DNA of 64,000 nucleotides from Cyclina sinensis (Eukaryota > Mollusca > Bivalvia > Venerida > Veneridae), in NCBI GenBank assembly GCA_012932295.1, contig JAAONU010000014.1:1984001-2048000 (forward strand), in the 5' to 3' direction. The notes beneath the pieces were generated by a model that was not told the origin of the DNA, did no database searches, and saw nothing but the letters and a program-made list of their open reading frames with translations. Positions 34,901 to 44,878 of this stretch are shown piece after piece. The translations under genes were made by a program, and so were the position numbers. How positions within the stretch are numbered: position 1 is the stretch's first letter; the number at the start of each line of letters is the position of its first letter.

Positions 34901-37900
34901 GGTATGTAAATCGGTGATAACTCATCATGTATGCCTACAACTGGGTCTCACCAGTTGATAAAGGGTTTTCATTTACAACCAAACTAATCATATACAATTT
35001 AATTTCATTAAGCAATGATATTTCAGGTGTCATATATATTACATAACCATTCACCTTTTTTTCGAATTCATCTACTAGACTTTTATCAGTGATTCTTCGT
35101 CTATACTCAGCAAAGTCAATCTTTGGCATTGACTCTGGCAAGTCTGCTACCCTGAAGTTATACAGAACAATATTCAAATACAACCACTGTAAGCAGAAAT
35201 GTTACTTTCGGCACTGTTACACATACCAATGTTTTGCCCTAGGGAGGGGGCGACAGACTTTTCCAAAGGAATTTGATATGTTTCCTTTCTCAGAGTCTAA
35301 ATCCCCACCCTGGAGCAATGGCAATTTGTCAAAATCCCCACAGAGAGAGATGCTTCACAAAACACTGATAGGTGCATGACTACTCAGTTACATAGAACCG
35401 ATATAACATCTATATCACAAGAAAAATTATCAGGAACATTATTTTCTAGGCATTTTGGGTATACTTGTTTTTACTACAGACAGTTTGAAGTGACTTCATG
35501 TTATTCTTTTGAATTGGGATAAATAAACCTAGCCTACAAAGCTAGTGCATTAAAGCAGTTACTTTCTGTGTTGCATATAGACATTAAAACTTACACAATA
35601 ACAAAGATCACACATACATAACAGGGCTCGTGCTGCCGCTCGCCAAATTCCCAATTTACATATATATTTATCAACTGGCTAATAGACAAGAGGGCCATGA
35701 CCTGAATACTTTGCCTTTGGGTCTGCTATTGAGCTAACATCAAAAGCTTTTTTAAGAATCTCCCTATATAAATCTATATGAATACAAGTGACCCCCAGGG
35801 CAGGGCCAAATTTCACTCAAGGGGCATAATTTGAACAAACTTGGTAGATGACCTCTAACTGATGCTCCATTTAAAATATCTAAGTTCTAGGCTCTGTGGT
35901 TTCGAATAAGAGGCTTTTTAAAGTTTTGCCTATATAAGCCTAGGCAACATCAACTGACCCCCAGGGCAGGGCCAAATTTGACCCATGGGGCATAATTTGA
36001 ACAAATTTGGTAGAGGTCCACTAGACAATGCTACATACATGTACCAAATCTTACAGCTAAGGGCCTTGTGGTTTTAGACACGAAGATTTTCTAAGTTTTC
36101 ACTATATAAGCCTATATAAAACCAATGACCCCAAGGTGGGGCCAAATTGACCCCAGGGGTACAATTTGAACAAACTTTGTAGAGGTCCACTAGACAATGC
36201 TAAATACCAAATCTTAAGGCTCAGGTCATTGTGATTTCAGACAAGAAGATTTTCGAAGTTTTTCCTATATAAGCCTATGAAAAAGCAACCACCCTGGGTT
36301 GGGCCAAATTTGACCCCTGAGGTATAATTTGAACAAACTTGGTTGAAGTTCACTACACAATGCTACATACCAAACCTTAAGGCTCAGGGCCTTGTGGTTT
36401 CAGACAAGAAGATTTTTTTAAAGTTTCACTATATAAGCCTATGTAAAATCAACTGACCCCCGGGGCAGGTCCAAATTTGATCCCAGGGGCATAATTTGAA
36501 CAATCTTGGTAGAGGTCCACTAGACAATGCTACACACCAAATCTTAAGGCTCAGGGCCTTGTGGTTTCAGACAAAATGATTTTATAAGTTTTTCCTTTCA
36601 GTTGCCATAGCAACCAGAGTTCTTGATGGAATTGAATTCTTTGAACAACTTTGGTAGAGCTTCAAGCAAGGAATATACCAGGCATGTTTAGTCAATGTTG
36701 GCTTAGCGGTTTAGGAGGAGATGTCGTTCAAGTCAAATTGTTGACGACGCAGGATGCATGCCGACGGACGCCAGACAATCGATGACTCCAAAAGCTCACC
36801 CTGAGCAGTGCTCAGATGAGATAAAAATTTATTTGGCTAAAATCTTGGCTAAAGCCCTTTTTGTTCGAATTATGTTTACTTCTTCTTTTTACTCCAACAG
36901 AATGGTTAACAATTGAACTTGCTACTAATTTACAGCACTTCAAATATGAGAAAAAATTGATTCGCAGTCTAGTTAAAAGGTCAGAATGTGTTTTGAATTT
37001 AAGGAAGGTGTAAATGTTTTTACACACTTATTTGGCTTTGAATGCTTTGACACAATGGACTAATTTTGTGTTGTTTCTTAAAGAACTAGCGTAACGATTT
37101 AAAACAGGTTTATATTATACTAAGTCTTAGTAGAAATTATAGACGTTTTTCATGTCGATACTGCTGTCAGCAGTATTTTGCATCAAAGTTTGAAATTCCA
37201 ACAAATTCACCTGTGATGTGCGGTGACGAAAAAAGAAAACTTATCCAAATTCCGAACGCCAAAAGAACAAAAGGCATAATTATAATTATTGCTGGTACAA
37301 ACATATTTAGTAACAAAACAAAATGTTAACAGTTATCAGTCCTCGCTTTGTTCTCCAAAGTGCTGGATTTGTCACAAAAAGTTTAGGCTCACTCTACAAA
37401 ATGTTTGCTAAATATTTTGGCAAATACTCTGACAAATTGGCCACAATTTTTATCATTTGACTAAAAGCTTGGCTACAAGGAATTTTGTCCCAGCGTGAGC
37501 TCTGCATGATATCGGTTCAGCAATGCAAAAGGTTAAGAAAACAAAGAGAGAAATCTTAACCATTAGAATGAAGCTTTATCCTGCTATCCAGTCACTTGTC
37601 ATCATTTTACATAGCCTAATTTATTAGGCTTAAAGTGTTGAAACCATATATTGATCTGATACTTTTTAGTTGTTAAACCTTTAAGCCTAATTTTAAACTG
37701 CATATAACCAAGCGGGTATCGTTCGGCATGGTTTTTAACCCTGTCCTGATTATCTATTAACCTAGACCACAGAGTATTCCAACTGCCAAATTTTGAATAA
37801 AATGATTGATTAATCAGGTACAAAGTAAGTGTTTCAGTTCTGTACTGTATGTATCTGTATGTATACGAAGTTTGAATCCAATACTGGCGTATATAACTTC

Positions 37901-38961
37901 GGAGTCGGGGCGCAGCCTAATAATATTTCTGGAGCGCTGTCTTGAATGATTCCAGCGATGACGCGCACACTGTAGAGTCGTCTAAACGGTTCCACTGGAT
38001 CACAGTTCTTACAAAGAAGGAATTTTTAAACTGTTCAGTATTATAATTAGGAATGATAAAACAGTTACTATTGTTAGTGACCTGTGATTCTACAAAATTT
38101 TTAGATTCAAAGTCAGAAAATTTACGAGCTTTAATTTGTCTCTTTGGCCTAAGTCTAACTAAATAATCACTGGTGTCTATTGCCGGTACCATACCCCCCA
38201 CTATCTTGTACATATACGTCAAACGGTTGGCTTCCCTTCGGTTTTGGAGACTTGTCAACTTAAGATCGTGTAACATATTAGTGATGCAGCCTTGTTCTCG
38301 TGTACTTATGTATTTGTGTGTTTTCTTGGATTATAGGATCAGGTATGAATGTAGTTATCATATTAAATCACATTTTATCATTTTTGCCTTAAACTCTGTG
38401 AACTGTAGGACAAACTTCAACTTCATTACTGCCAAAAGTCAATACTGACTATTCTAGGCAGGCGCGTGTCAAACAAGCCATAATAGTGCCCAATCGAGTC
38501 CACATAACCAGGACAAAAGTGAGACGTAGAAGGTGAACAACTATAAAATATCAGCCTATAAAATGGGTTCACCTTCGGAGGCGAAATAGTGAGACTACAT
38601 TTTACACAACATCCCGAATTTGGAGGTCGATAAATTTGCAGACCACAAAGTTAATGCAGCCAAAAGACATACAAGTAACCATAGCAATTAATCATTCAAA
38701 ATTGACAGTTACTTTTGCAGCTTCAGCTTCTCAATAATTTTTCTTATGCCAGATTATGAAGCAACAGAAAAAAACATTACGGTTCGAAAAAGTTTGGAAC
38801 GAACACAATGGGTGCTAACCTCAAAATGTAGATACGTACTTGCTAACATATTTGTCAGTGTGAGACTTCAACACTCTGAATGCTTCTCTCTGTCTTATAG
38901 GAACCTTTGCTGCCATAGACGTCCAATCGACAGCAGACCTTGTCACCCTTTTCGATGCCAT
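31933..38961 (-). CDS. ATP5PD: ATP synthase subunit d, mitochondrial
   Basis: Six exons join in phase: 38961-38840, 35151-35055, 34504-34427, 33861-33799, 33539-33355 and 32047-31933, giving 219 aa. Exon 1 (MASKRVTRSAVDWTSMAAKV) and exon 2 (VADLPESMPKIDFAEYRRRI, then VDEFEKK) match the N-terminal half of the family (IDW, LP-x-PxIDW/FxxY, LVDxFEKK). YSALEVPYPKDP and IPPPEKMTMQMYNHYFPDAA match the VPxPxD and MTIEDLNEAFP regions. The known role is the peripheral stalk of F1Fo ATP synthase on the matrix side of the mitochondrial inner membrane. It is longer than the vertebrate protein (about 160 aa) because of a charged C-terminal stretch including TIEEWEEMQRLIHEHQKADR in exon 6. The start has a fitting context (CATCATGGC). 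Intron 1 is 3.7 kb and holds repeats. Confidence 0.95.
32330..33000 (-). repeat. Degenerate 165-bp-type monomers in ATP5PD intron 5
   Basis: About four monomers related to those at 4430-5813 are recognisable by GTTCACTAGACAATGCTA (32490), GGTCCACTGGAAAATTCTAT (32616), CCAGACAATGCTACATACCA (32770) and CCAACTAGACAATGCTTCAT (32900). They are strongly diverged. A 94-codon plus-strand ORF at 33001-33285 overlaps repeat and intron sequence and is not a gene. Confidence 0.6.
35690..36828 (+). mobile_element. Second copy of the 165-bp-monomer element with 3' hairpin
   Basis: It starts near 35690 with ACAAGAGGGCCATGACCTGA and contains about six monomers (GACCCCCAGGGCAGGGCC, GGTAGAGGTCCACTAGACAA, CTTGTGGTTTCAGAC). 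It then has the same unique tail as the 4430 element (TTGCCATAGCAACCAGAGTT) and ends in AGCTCACCCTGAGCA / GTGCTCAGATGAGA near 36791-36820. It is in intron 1 of ATP5PD, in the orientation opposite to the gene. Confidence 0.75.
37612..38597. mobile_element. Non-autonomous element, copy 1, with 9-bp duplication and a nested LINE
   Basis: The element begins TAGCCTAATTTATTAGGC and ends in GAAATAGTGAGACTA. It is flanked by CATTTTACA on both sides (37603-37611 and 38598-38606). Compared with copy 2 at 39229-39716 it has an extra 460 bp at 37847-38306: a truncated LINE (37847-38300) plus one copy of its target duplication. The 3' part carries GAAGGTGAAC and GTTCACCTTC, a 10-bp stem. A 9-bp target duplication fits Mutator-like transposases, but no enzyme is present to confirm it. 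It lies in intron 1 of ATP5PD. Confidence 0.82.
37847..38300 (-). mobile_element. 5'-truncated LINE, nested insertion
   Basis: The insert is flanked by TGTACT on both sides (37841-37846 and 38301-38306), a target duplication confirmed by the empty site in copy 2 of the host element. On the minus strand an open frame runs from the truncation point to TAA at 37919-37917: REQGCITNMLHDLKLTSLQN, then RLTYMYKIVGGMVPA, and SFFVRTVIQWNRLDDSTV. This is the C-terminal tail region common to CR1/RTE/Jockey-like ORF2 proteins. A 3' tail of diverged ATAC repeats follows (37847-37870). The retained coding part has no internal stop. Confidence 0.88.
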
Positions 38962-39089
38962 GATGGAGAAGGTCGTTGTGAACCACCAGGACAAATGGTA
39001 CGCTTGATTTCCATGGACCAAAGAATATGTTCCTTTGTTTTATTTCCTCGTTCTCAAGAATTTCATTACATATTTTAATAATATGTCTA

Positions 39090-39200
39090 AAAAAACAAAC
39101 AAATTAATTATAATAATAATAATAGTTATAATTATAATAATAATGATAGTTATAATTATAATAATAATGATAATAATAATTAATAAATAAATAATAGAAT
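39090..39200. repeat. TAA/ATA microsatellite
   Basis: An imperfect run of TAA, ATAATAATG and ATTATAAT units lies immediately before copy 2 of the 9-bp-duplication element. The minus-strand ORF rich in Ile here is a translation of the microsatellite. Confidence 0.92.
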
Positions 39201-39228
39201 GTAATGAGTACGGTTGGTAGGGATTCAC

Positions 39229-39716
39229 TAGCCTAATTAATTAAGCTTAAAGTGTTGAACCCATTTTATAATTCTGATATTTTTTAGTTGTTCAACCTTT
39301 AAGCCTAATTTTAAACTGCATATAACTGAGCGGATATTGTTCGGTAGATTCTTTACCCTACCCTAGTTAACTTATTACCTAGAACACCGAGTATTCCTAT
39401 TGCCAAATTTTGAATAAAATGGTGGATAAATCAGGTACGAAATAAGTGTTTCAGTTCTATACTTATGTATTTGTGTGTTTTCTTGGATTACAGGATCAGG
39501 TATGAATTTAGTTATCATATTTTATCATACTTTTATCATTTTTGCCTTAAACTCTGTGAACTGTTGGACAAACGAGCCATAAAAAGTGCCCAATCGCCTA
39601 CGATTGGGCGAGTCCGCTTAGCCAGATGCAGATCAAAGTGAGACGTAGAAGGTGAACAACTATAAAATATCAGATTGTAAAATGGGTTCACCTTCGGAGG
39701 CGAAATAGTGAGACTA
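39229..39716. mobile_element. Non-autonomous element, copy 2, with 9-bp duplication
   Basis: It is homologous to copy 1 over its whole length but lacks the LINE. It is flanked by GGGATTCAC on both sides (39220-39228 and 39717-39725). It begins TAGCCTAATTAATTAAGC and ends GAAATAGTGAGACTA; TAGCCT and the complement of the end, TAGTCT, form a minimal inverted repeat. Inner hairpins are CCCAATCG CCTA CGATTGGG and GAAGGTGAAC/GTTCACCTTC. It lies some 270 bp upstream of the ATP5PD start codon. Confidence 0.85.
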
Positions 39717-39725
39717 GGGATTCAC

Positions 39726-42700
39726 CACCTATATATGTAATTATTTCTCCACTATCTTATTGTGTCATTTATTTTTTAAGGTAGATGCTTAAACTAATGT
39801 TTTGCTGATTAAGAAGTACTACTTTATTGTTTCACTAAATATGAACAATTTAAAAAAATGTTTATGAACCGGTAAAGGGTACTCTTTACAGCCACTAAAA
39901 TATATTAATAATAATCGCAAAATAATCGCTCATGTTAGACCTCATTATAATATTTCATTATCATCTATCACAATGGCAAGCAGTCATCGCGGACTATAAT
40001 GGTTAGCAAAAGTGAAAAATTGCCAAGCCTCCCGCGCTACTCAATCCACCCAGGAGAACATTGATTTATCATTATGTTGTAGTGGACAGCGGATAGATAA
40101 GGCATTTCCTATATAGCATCGCTGTTGGGCTAGTTCTTTAGCGATATGGTTGGAGTTGAACGTTTGCTAAGTTTAGCAACGTTATTTATGGTTAGTACTT
40201 GGATGGGTGTCCCAAATTGAGCTCATAGGTCAGGTGACAATGTCACTTTATTTATGTGATAAATAAAATAGTGCGAAAACCTAACTTTGCCTCAAAGTTG
40301 CCCATACAGTACATACACTACTACATTATGTGCATAGTGAAGAAGGAAGAGTGTTAGTTCTGTTAAAAGTTATATAATAGTTCTGTTCTTTCTGTGTTGC
40401 AAAGTAGTCAGTCACTTAAACACACAGGGTTTGAGTCAACACTAACTAAATATCGGGCAGTGAGTTCCATTCAACTATGGTTCTGGGAAAATGAGTAATT
40501 ATATACTCTTTTAGTGAATATGGTACCTGATATACTAAAGAGTGGTTATGCCTGGATGGTCTTCTGTAAGGTGCTAGGTTCTGTGCAGGTATTATATCAA
40601 CAATTAAGCCCATAGTGTATTTCATGAAAGAGGCTGAGGCGGCTATTCTGTCTTCTGCGCTCCATGGATTCTCTCTGAAGTTGGTTTCAAGAGTTACTGT
40701 ACCCGGTGCCTTTGATTAGTTGTTTGTTACAAAAAGTGCCACTTTCCTGAGCACATTTTCGAGTTTTTTGTAAGTAATAATGTACATAATGGGGGTCACA
40801 AACTGATGAACTTTATTCTAAGGTAGGTCTTTCAATTGATTTGTAGACTGCTGCTTTAGTTTCAGTTTTGGCTGAGAGCAGGTTGCGTTTTAAGAATCAA
40901 TTATTAAGAAGAGTATTCTTTTCTGGGGTATTATGGCATAGATTTTGGGTGTTCTATTCTCTTATAACCTTTCTATTAAACGTCTAATTTGTTCGGTTTT
41001 TGTTATACGTTTGTTACACCCAGTATTTGCATTGTTGTTGTTTTTCAGTGTCAATTTCACAATTATTGCCCGAGACATGGTAATTGATTTACAGTGAGCG
41101 GCAGCTTTACATTAAGCATAATGCACCTATAAAATGGCATGAGTTATGTTTGTATATGTTTGTAAATTATTTTAAACCATTATCCTGAATTGTATCAGGA
41201 GTAAGACTAGACCCAAACACAGGACGGTATTTCATATCTTATTATAATCAATACATATGAACTCGCAGAAGACTAAGCAACTAGCAACTAATCTAACATT
41301 AACTCCACCAGCATTAACTGGGCGGGGTTTATCAGGCGCGCGTCCACTGACCATTACAGCATACATAACATGAAAATTCTTTATAGGTGAGCCAATGTGT
41401 TTAAATAAGACTATAAATGCTGAGCTAGTTCTGAAAAGCTTTTATTTGTGCAAAAACATCATTGTTTAATGGCTGTCACTAATCCTTTTCACTCTTGCCG
41501 AATACGTTTACAAAAAGATTTGCAAGAATAAAATCAATAAATGTCTTCCAGAGTTACTTCATTGAGAATGCGAAAATGCGAAAACACAAAGATACGACAA
41601 AATTTGACCTTGTCGTATCTTCGTGTTTTCACATTTTCGTGGCGAAAAAGCGAAAATACAACATGGCACAAAGCCACCATAGATTTTAGACTTAATATAT
41701 GTGCATATGCGCTAAAAATATCTTCTCAATATTTCTGGGAAATCCCAGATATATTCAACTCGCTGACTATTTTTCTGTCATTCATTGGAGGTTTTCATAT
41801 GTCACTGGGGAGTCTTTGCTCATCTTGGAGAGGTGTCGCTCGAGAGAGGTGAAAATACACAGATTATCAAAATGATGTAAAGAGAATGTGGTTCGAGGGA
41901 GGTGACGATGATACGATACGGTACGATAAGATTTGTCGCATAAAACATTTTAAAATGCTTATAGCAATCATGAAGTGAAGTGCAAAAAATGATAAACAAT
42001 GATCAGTTACACATCACCTATCATTACAAGACCAAAGACATATCGAGTAACATCCTTATAATAGATTATACAGTATTTAGAACCTAAAACATATTTTTTA
42101 CAAGGAAAAGTGTTATGGAGATGTATGATTCATATAAGAACATGAAAATTACAAAATGTATCCGAAACTGAAAAAATCAGTTAAAAATATTACGTAACAT
42201 GTAGCCTATTTTAGCACTCATTAAACTATTGACACAAGAAGAATAAAGCATAATTTCTTGGACATTTTCATACATTGGTTAGTCGCTTTACTCAATCTCA
42301 CAAGTGGACGACTCTGACATTGTAATATTTTTTGGGGTTTACAAACAAGAGAAGAGTTTATACTACACAACCATAAATTTTACGTCGCGGTACATTATAA
42401 ACTCAAGTATGAGCAGTCTGGGGGTGGTAAATTGTTAAGTTTTCTTTACTTTTTTTTACTTTTAAAACTTTTTGTTTTCTTTTTTGTGTCATATAGATTT
42501 TCCTTTCAATAAAAAACAAAACTAACCCATTTCATAGCAGGAACCCACAGGGCATCATTCAGATTTAGCTTAGGAGAGTAAGCTGCTCTTCATTCCGCTC
42601 GACATTCAAAGCACGAAAAAAAGCTACGAATGTCGAGCTGAATGTCGACTGCTGATCTAAGAGCTAACTTACGGACTTTGGAAACATACAGAAAAAAGAA

Positions 42701-44100
42701 TTGTCTATTCTCACCTACTTTTGTAATTTTATCTGAATGGTCTACTCTCGCCTAAATTTGCAATTATCACCGTAAACAACCACTTCACTGAAACGACTGG
42801 TGTAATTTGCACAAATTTATTTATTTATCTTTTTGTTCTTAACCAACATATCTTCCCTGTATTTAAAATGTCAAACAATTTAAACACTGTTTAACAACAG
42901 ATTTTTAATAACACATGTTTTGTTATTTATTAAGGTACAATATGTGTGCGATTCTAGAATAGCGCAGAGCGATTCTAGAATTGTCGAACGTTATTGGAAT
43001 TCCTAAAACGCGCCGGACAATTCTAGAATTGTCCGTATTCTAACAATGTACGGTACATATATGGGATGTCGCTTCATGTACACTTTTAAAGTGAAATACG
43101 GCATCCACCTATCAAGCTGGTACCGCCCAGTTTATATCACGTGATGATATAGAGCACTACCTACAGAAAAAGCTTCCGATAATGGTGTGTAAAACTGCGC
43201 AGTAGCTTTTAAAGTTCATGTTTTACCGATTTATTTTACTAAAATACAATAATACCGCTGAGAAATGTTCTTTTTTATAATTGACTCTTTTCAGTGAATT
43301 TTAACAGGAGACAGTATAAAAATAATGTGTATTTTTTATTTGAAGGAATGGTGTGTTTTTCATAATATTTCGCGACATGCTTGTTTCTTGGCGAACTTAG
43401 TGTAACGTTTTTGTGTCATTTTAAAAATAGTTATTATTATAATATCCGCGTCATTCGTTCATCGGTATAATTAATTGTATGTCGTGTAGACCTAGGCTAG
43501 GTAGATATAGAGCCAGATCTAGTTCAAACAGTTCATTATATTTTAGTATCCCAACTTTTCTAAAACTCATCACTGTCTCTTTTCAAATTACGTTTCTACT
43601 TTGAATGCAAGCACTCTCAAATTTTGAAAAAGTCCACCATCTGTAGTTACTTTTAATGGCCCATAGATATCCGAGGCCTAAGAAGGCTCTCTGCATATTT
43701 GTCTTTTTTACCCAAAAGAATTCTGGCAGCTTGTCTGGCATCTCCAGGTAATTAAATACAGGTCTGGGCATTCAATACAACCCCGATTGGCTTGAATACC
43801 GATTGGAATGTTTAGTAAACTCAGTCTGCGCAGACTTAATGGCTGTAAAATTATTTCAGAGACATCAAAATTTAATGTTGGTTACTTATGGAATTCATTG
43901 CTTAGAACTGGAATGTTTATTGAAATCCCCAAAAAGCTGGAAAACGATTGGTCATAGTAAAAAGAACAATATTAGGAGTGGTTTATCAAAAAATCAGTTG
44001 TGTCAAGGCCGGGTCTTTAAGAATTTTGGTGGAAAATAGTTGAGAAAGATTTTGCTCTACAGGATATCAGGTTGTCCACGTTTCGGAAACCTCCCTATAT
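39726..44100. other. Intergenic stretch, only palindromes recognised
   Basis: No gene was found between the ATP5PD promoter region and the LINE. Three structured sites stand out: a 29-bp inverted repeat at 41571-41599/41611-41639 (27 of 29 match), a 16-bp inverted repeat at 42592-42607/42628-42643 (15 of 16), and a perfect 20-bp palindrome at 43015-43034. A low-complexity TACGATACGGTACGATA run is at 41908-41935. Short ORFs at 41495-41852 come from the 29-bp inverted repeat. Confidence 0.55.
41571..41639. repeat. 29-bp inverted repeat, MITE-like core
   Basis: The left arm begins CGAAAATGCGAAAACACAAA and the right arm is its reverse complement at 27 of 29 positions, with an 11-nt loop (AAATTTGACCT). 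The arms end in GATACGACA/TGTCGTATC. It has the appearance of a small fold-back element; no target duplication was identified. Confidence 0.8.
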
Positions 44101-44266
44101 CAACTGGGTTAAAACATTACAGGAATACATAATTAAAGAATGAATAATAAAAAGAAGAAGAAGAAAAAAAATTCAAACATACAAAAAAAATTCCGAAATT
44201 ACATTTGTAATTTAAAGAAGATGAAGAAAATGAATCTAAAATATAAATAGAATTTTAAATTGTGAT

Positions 44267-44878
44267 TTGGAAAATAAACACAGGGAATTTGAAAAGTGTA
44301 TGAAATCAGGAAAAAATCAAAGTGATAAACTGTCATTAGAATTTGAGAAACTGAAATCTGAAAATGAACGTCTGTCTGAGGAGGTGGTTGACCTACAGTC
44401 GAGGTCGATGAGAGACAATCTATTGTTTTTCGGTTTCTCTGAGAAAAATACCGCTGATGAACGAAAATCGGAAAATTGTCGTGAGAGAATAGCTGAGTTT
44501 CTGAAGGATACCTTAGTAATTGAAAATGCAGAAAACATAAAACTCGACAGAGTACACAGAATCGGAAAATATTCCCCTGGAAAGAATCGGCCTATTGTCG
44601 CCAAATTTAACTATTTCCCTGATAAACTGACTGTTAAAAATGCAGCATACGATAAGCTGCAAAATACAGAATACAGGGTGGGCGATCAATTTCCGCGGGC
44701 GGTACAGGAGAAGCGCCGACGTCTAATCCCAGAGCTTATCAAGGCGCGCGACGACGGAAAGGACGCTGTACTTGTTTATGATAAGCTTGTTATCAAGGGG
44801 CGACGTCGACCTACAGGCTACCCTCCTTCTGGTAACGTTTCCATGGATACTACGGCAGAAGCGACCGGCGATAGCTAG
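44267..44878 (+). CDS. LINE ORF1 protein (L1 ORF1p-like), N-terminus incomplete
   Basis: A Lys/Glu-rich coiled coil (KLSLEFEKLKSENERLSEEV) is followed by the LQSRSMRDNLLFFGF core, the RVHRIG block, and the C-terminal region around FPRAVQEKRRRLIPELIKAR. This order, coiled coil, RRM-like domain, CTD, is that of L1-type ORF1 proteins, which bind element RNA and act as nucleic-acid chaperones. There is no ATG at the start given; the first Met in frame is about 12 codons in, and the frame is closed upstream by TAA. It ends in TAG at 44876-44878, and ORF2 continues in the same frame. Confidence 0.85.
   Translation: MENKHREFEKCMKSGKNQSDKLSLEFEKLKSENERLSEEVVDLQSRSMRDNLLFFGFSEKNTADERKSENCRERIAEFLKDTLVIENAENIKLDRVHRIGKYSPGKNRPIVAKFNYFPDKLTVKNAAYDKLQNTEYRVGDQFPRAVQEKRRRLIPELIKARDDGKDAVLVYDKLVIKGRRRPTGYPPSGNVSMDTTAEATGDS

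Noticed and set aside
39040..39228. Ile-rich minus-strand ORF that looks like a membrane helix
   Set aside because: It is a translation of the TAA/ATA microsatellite.
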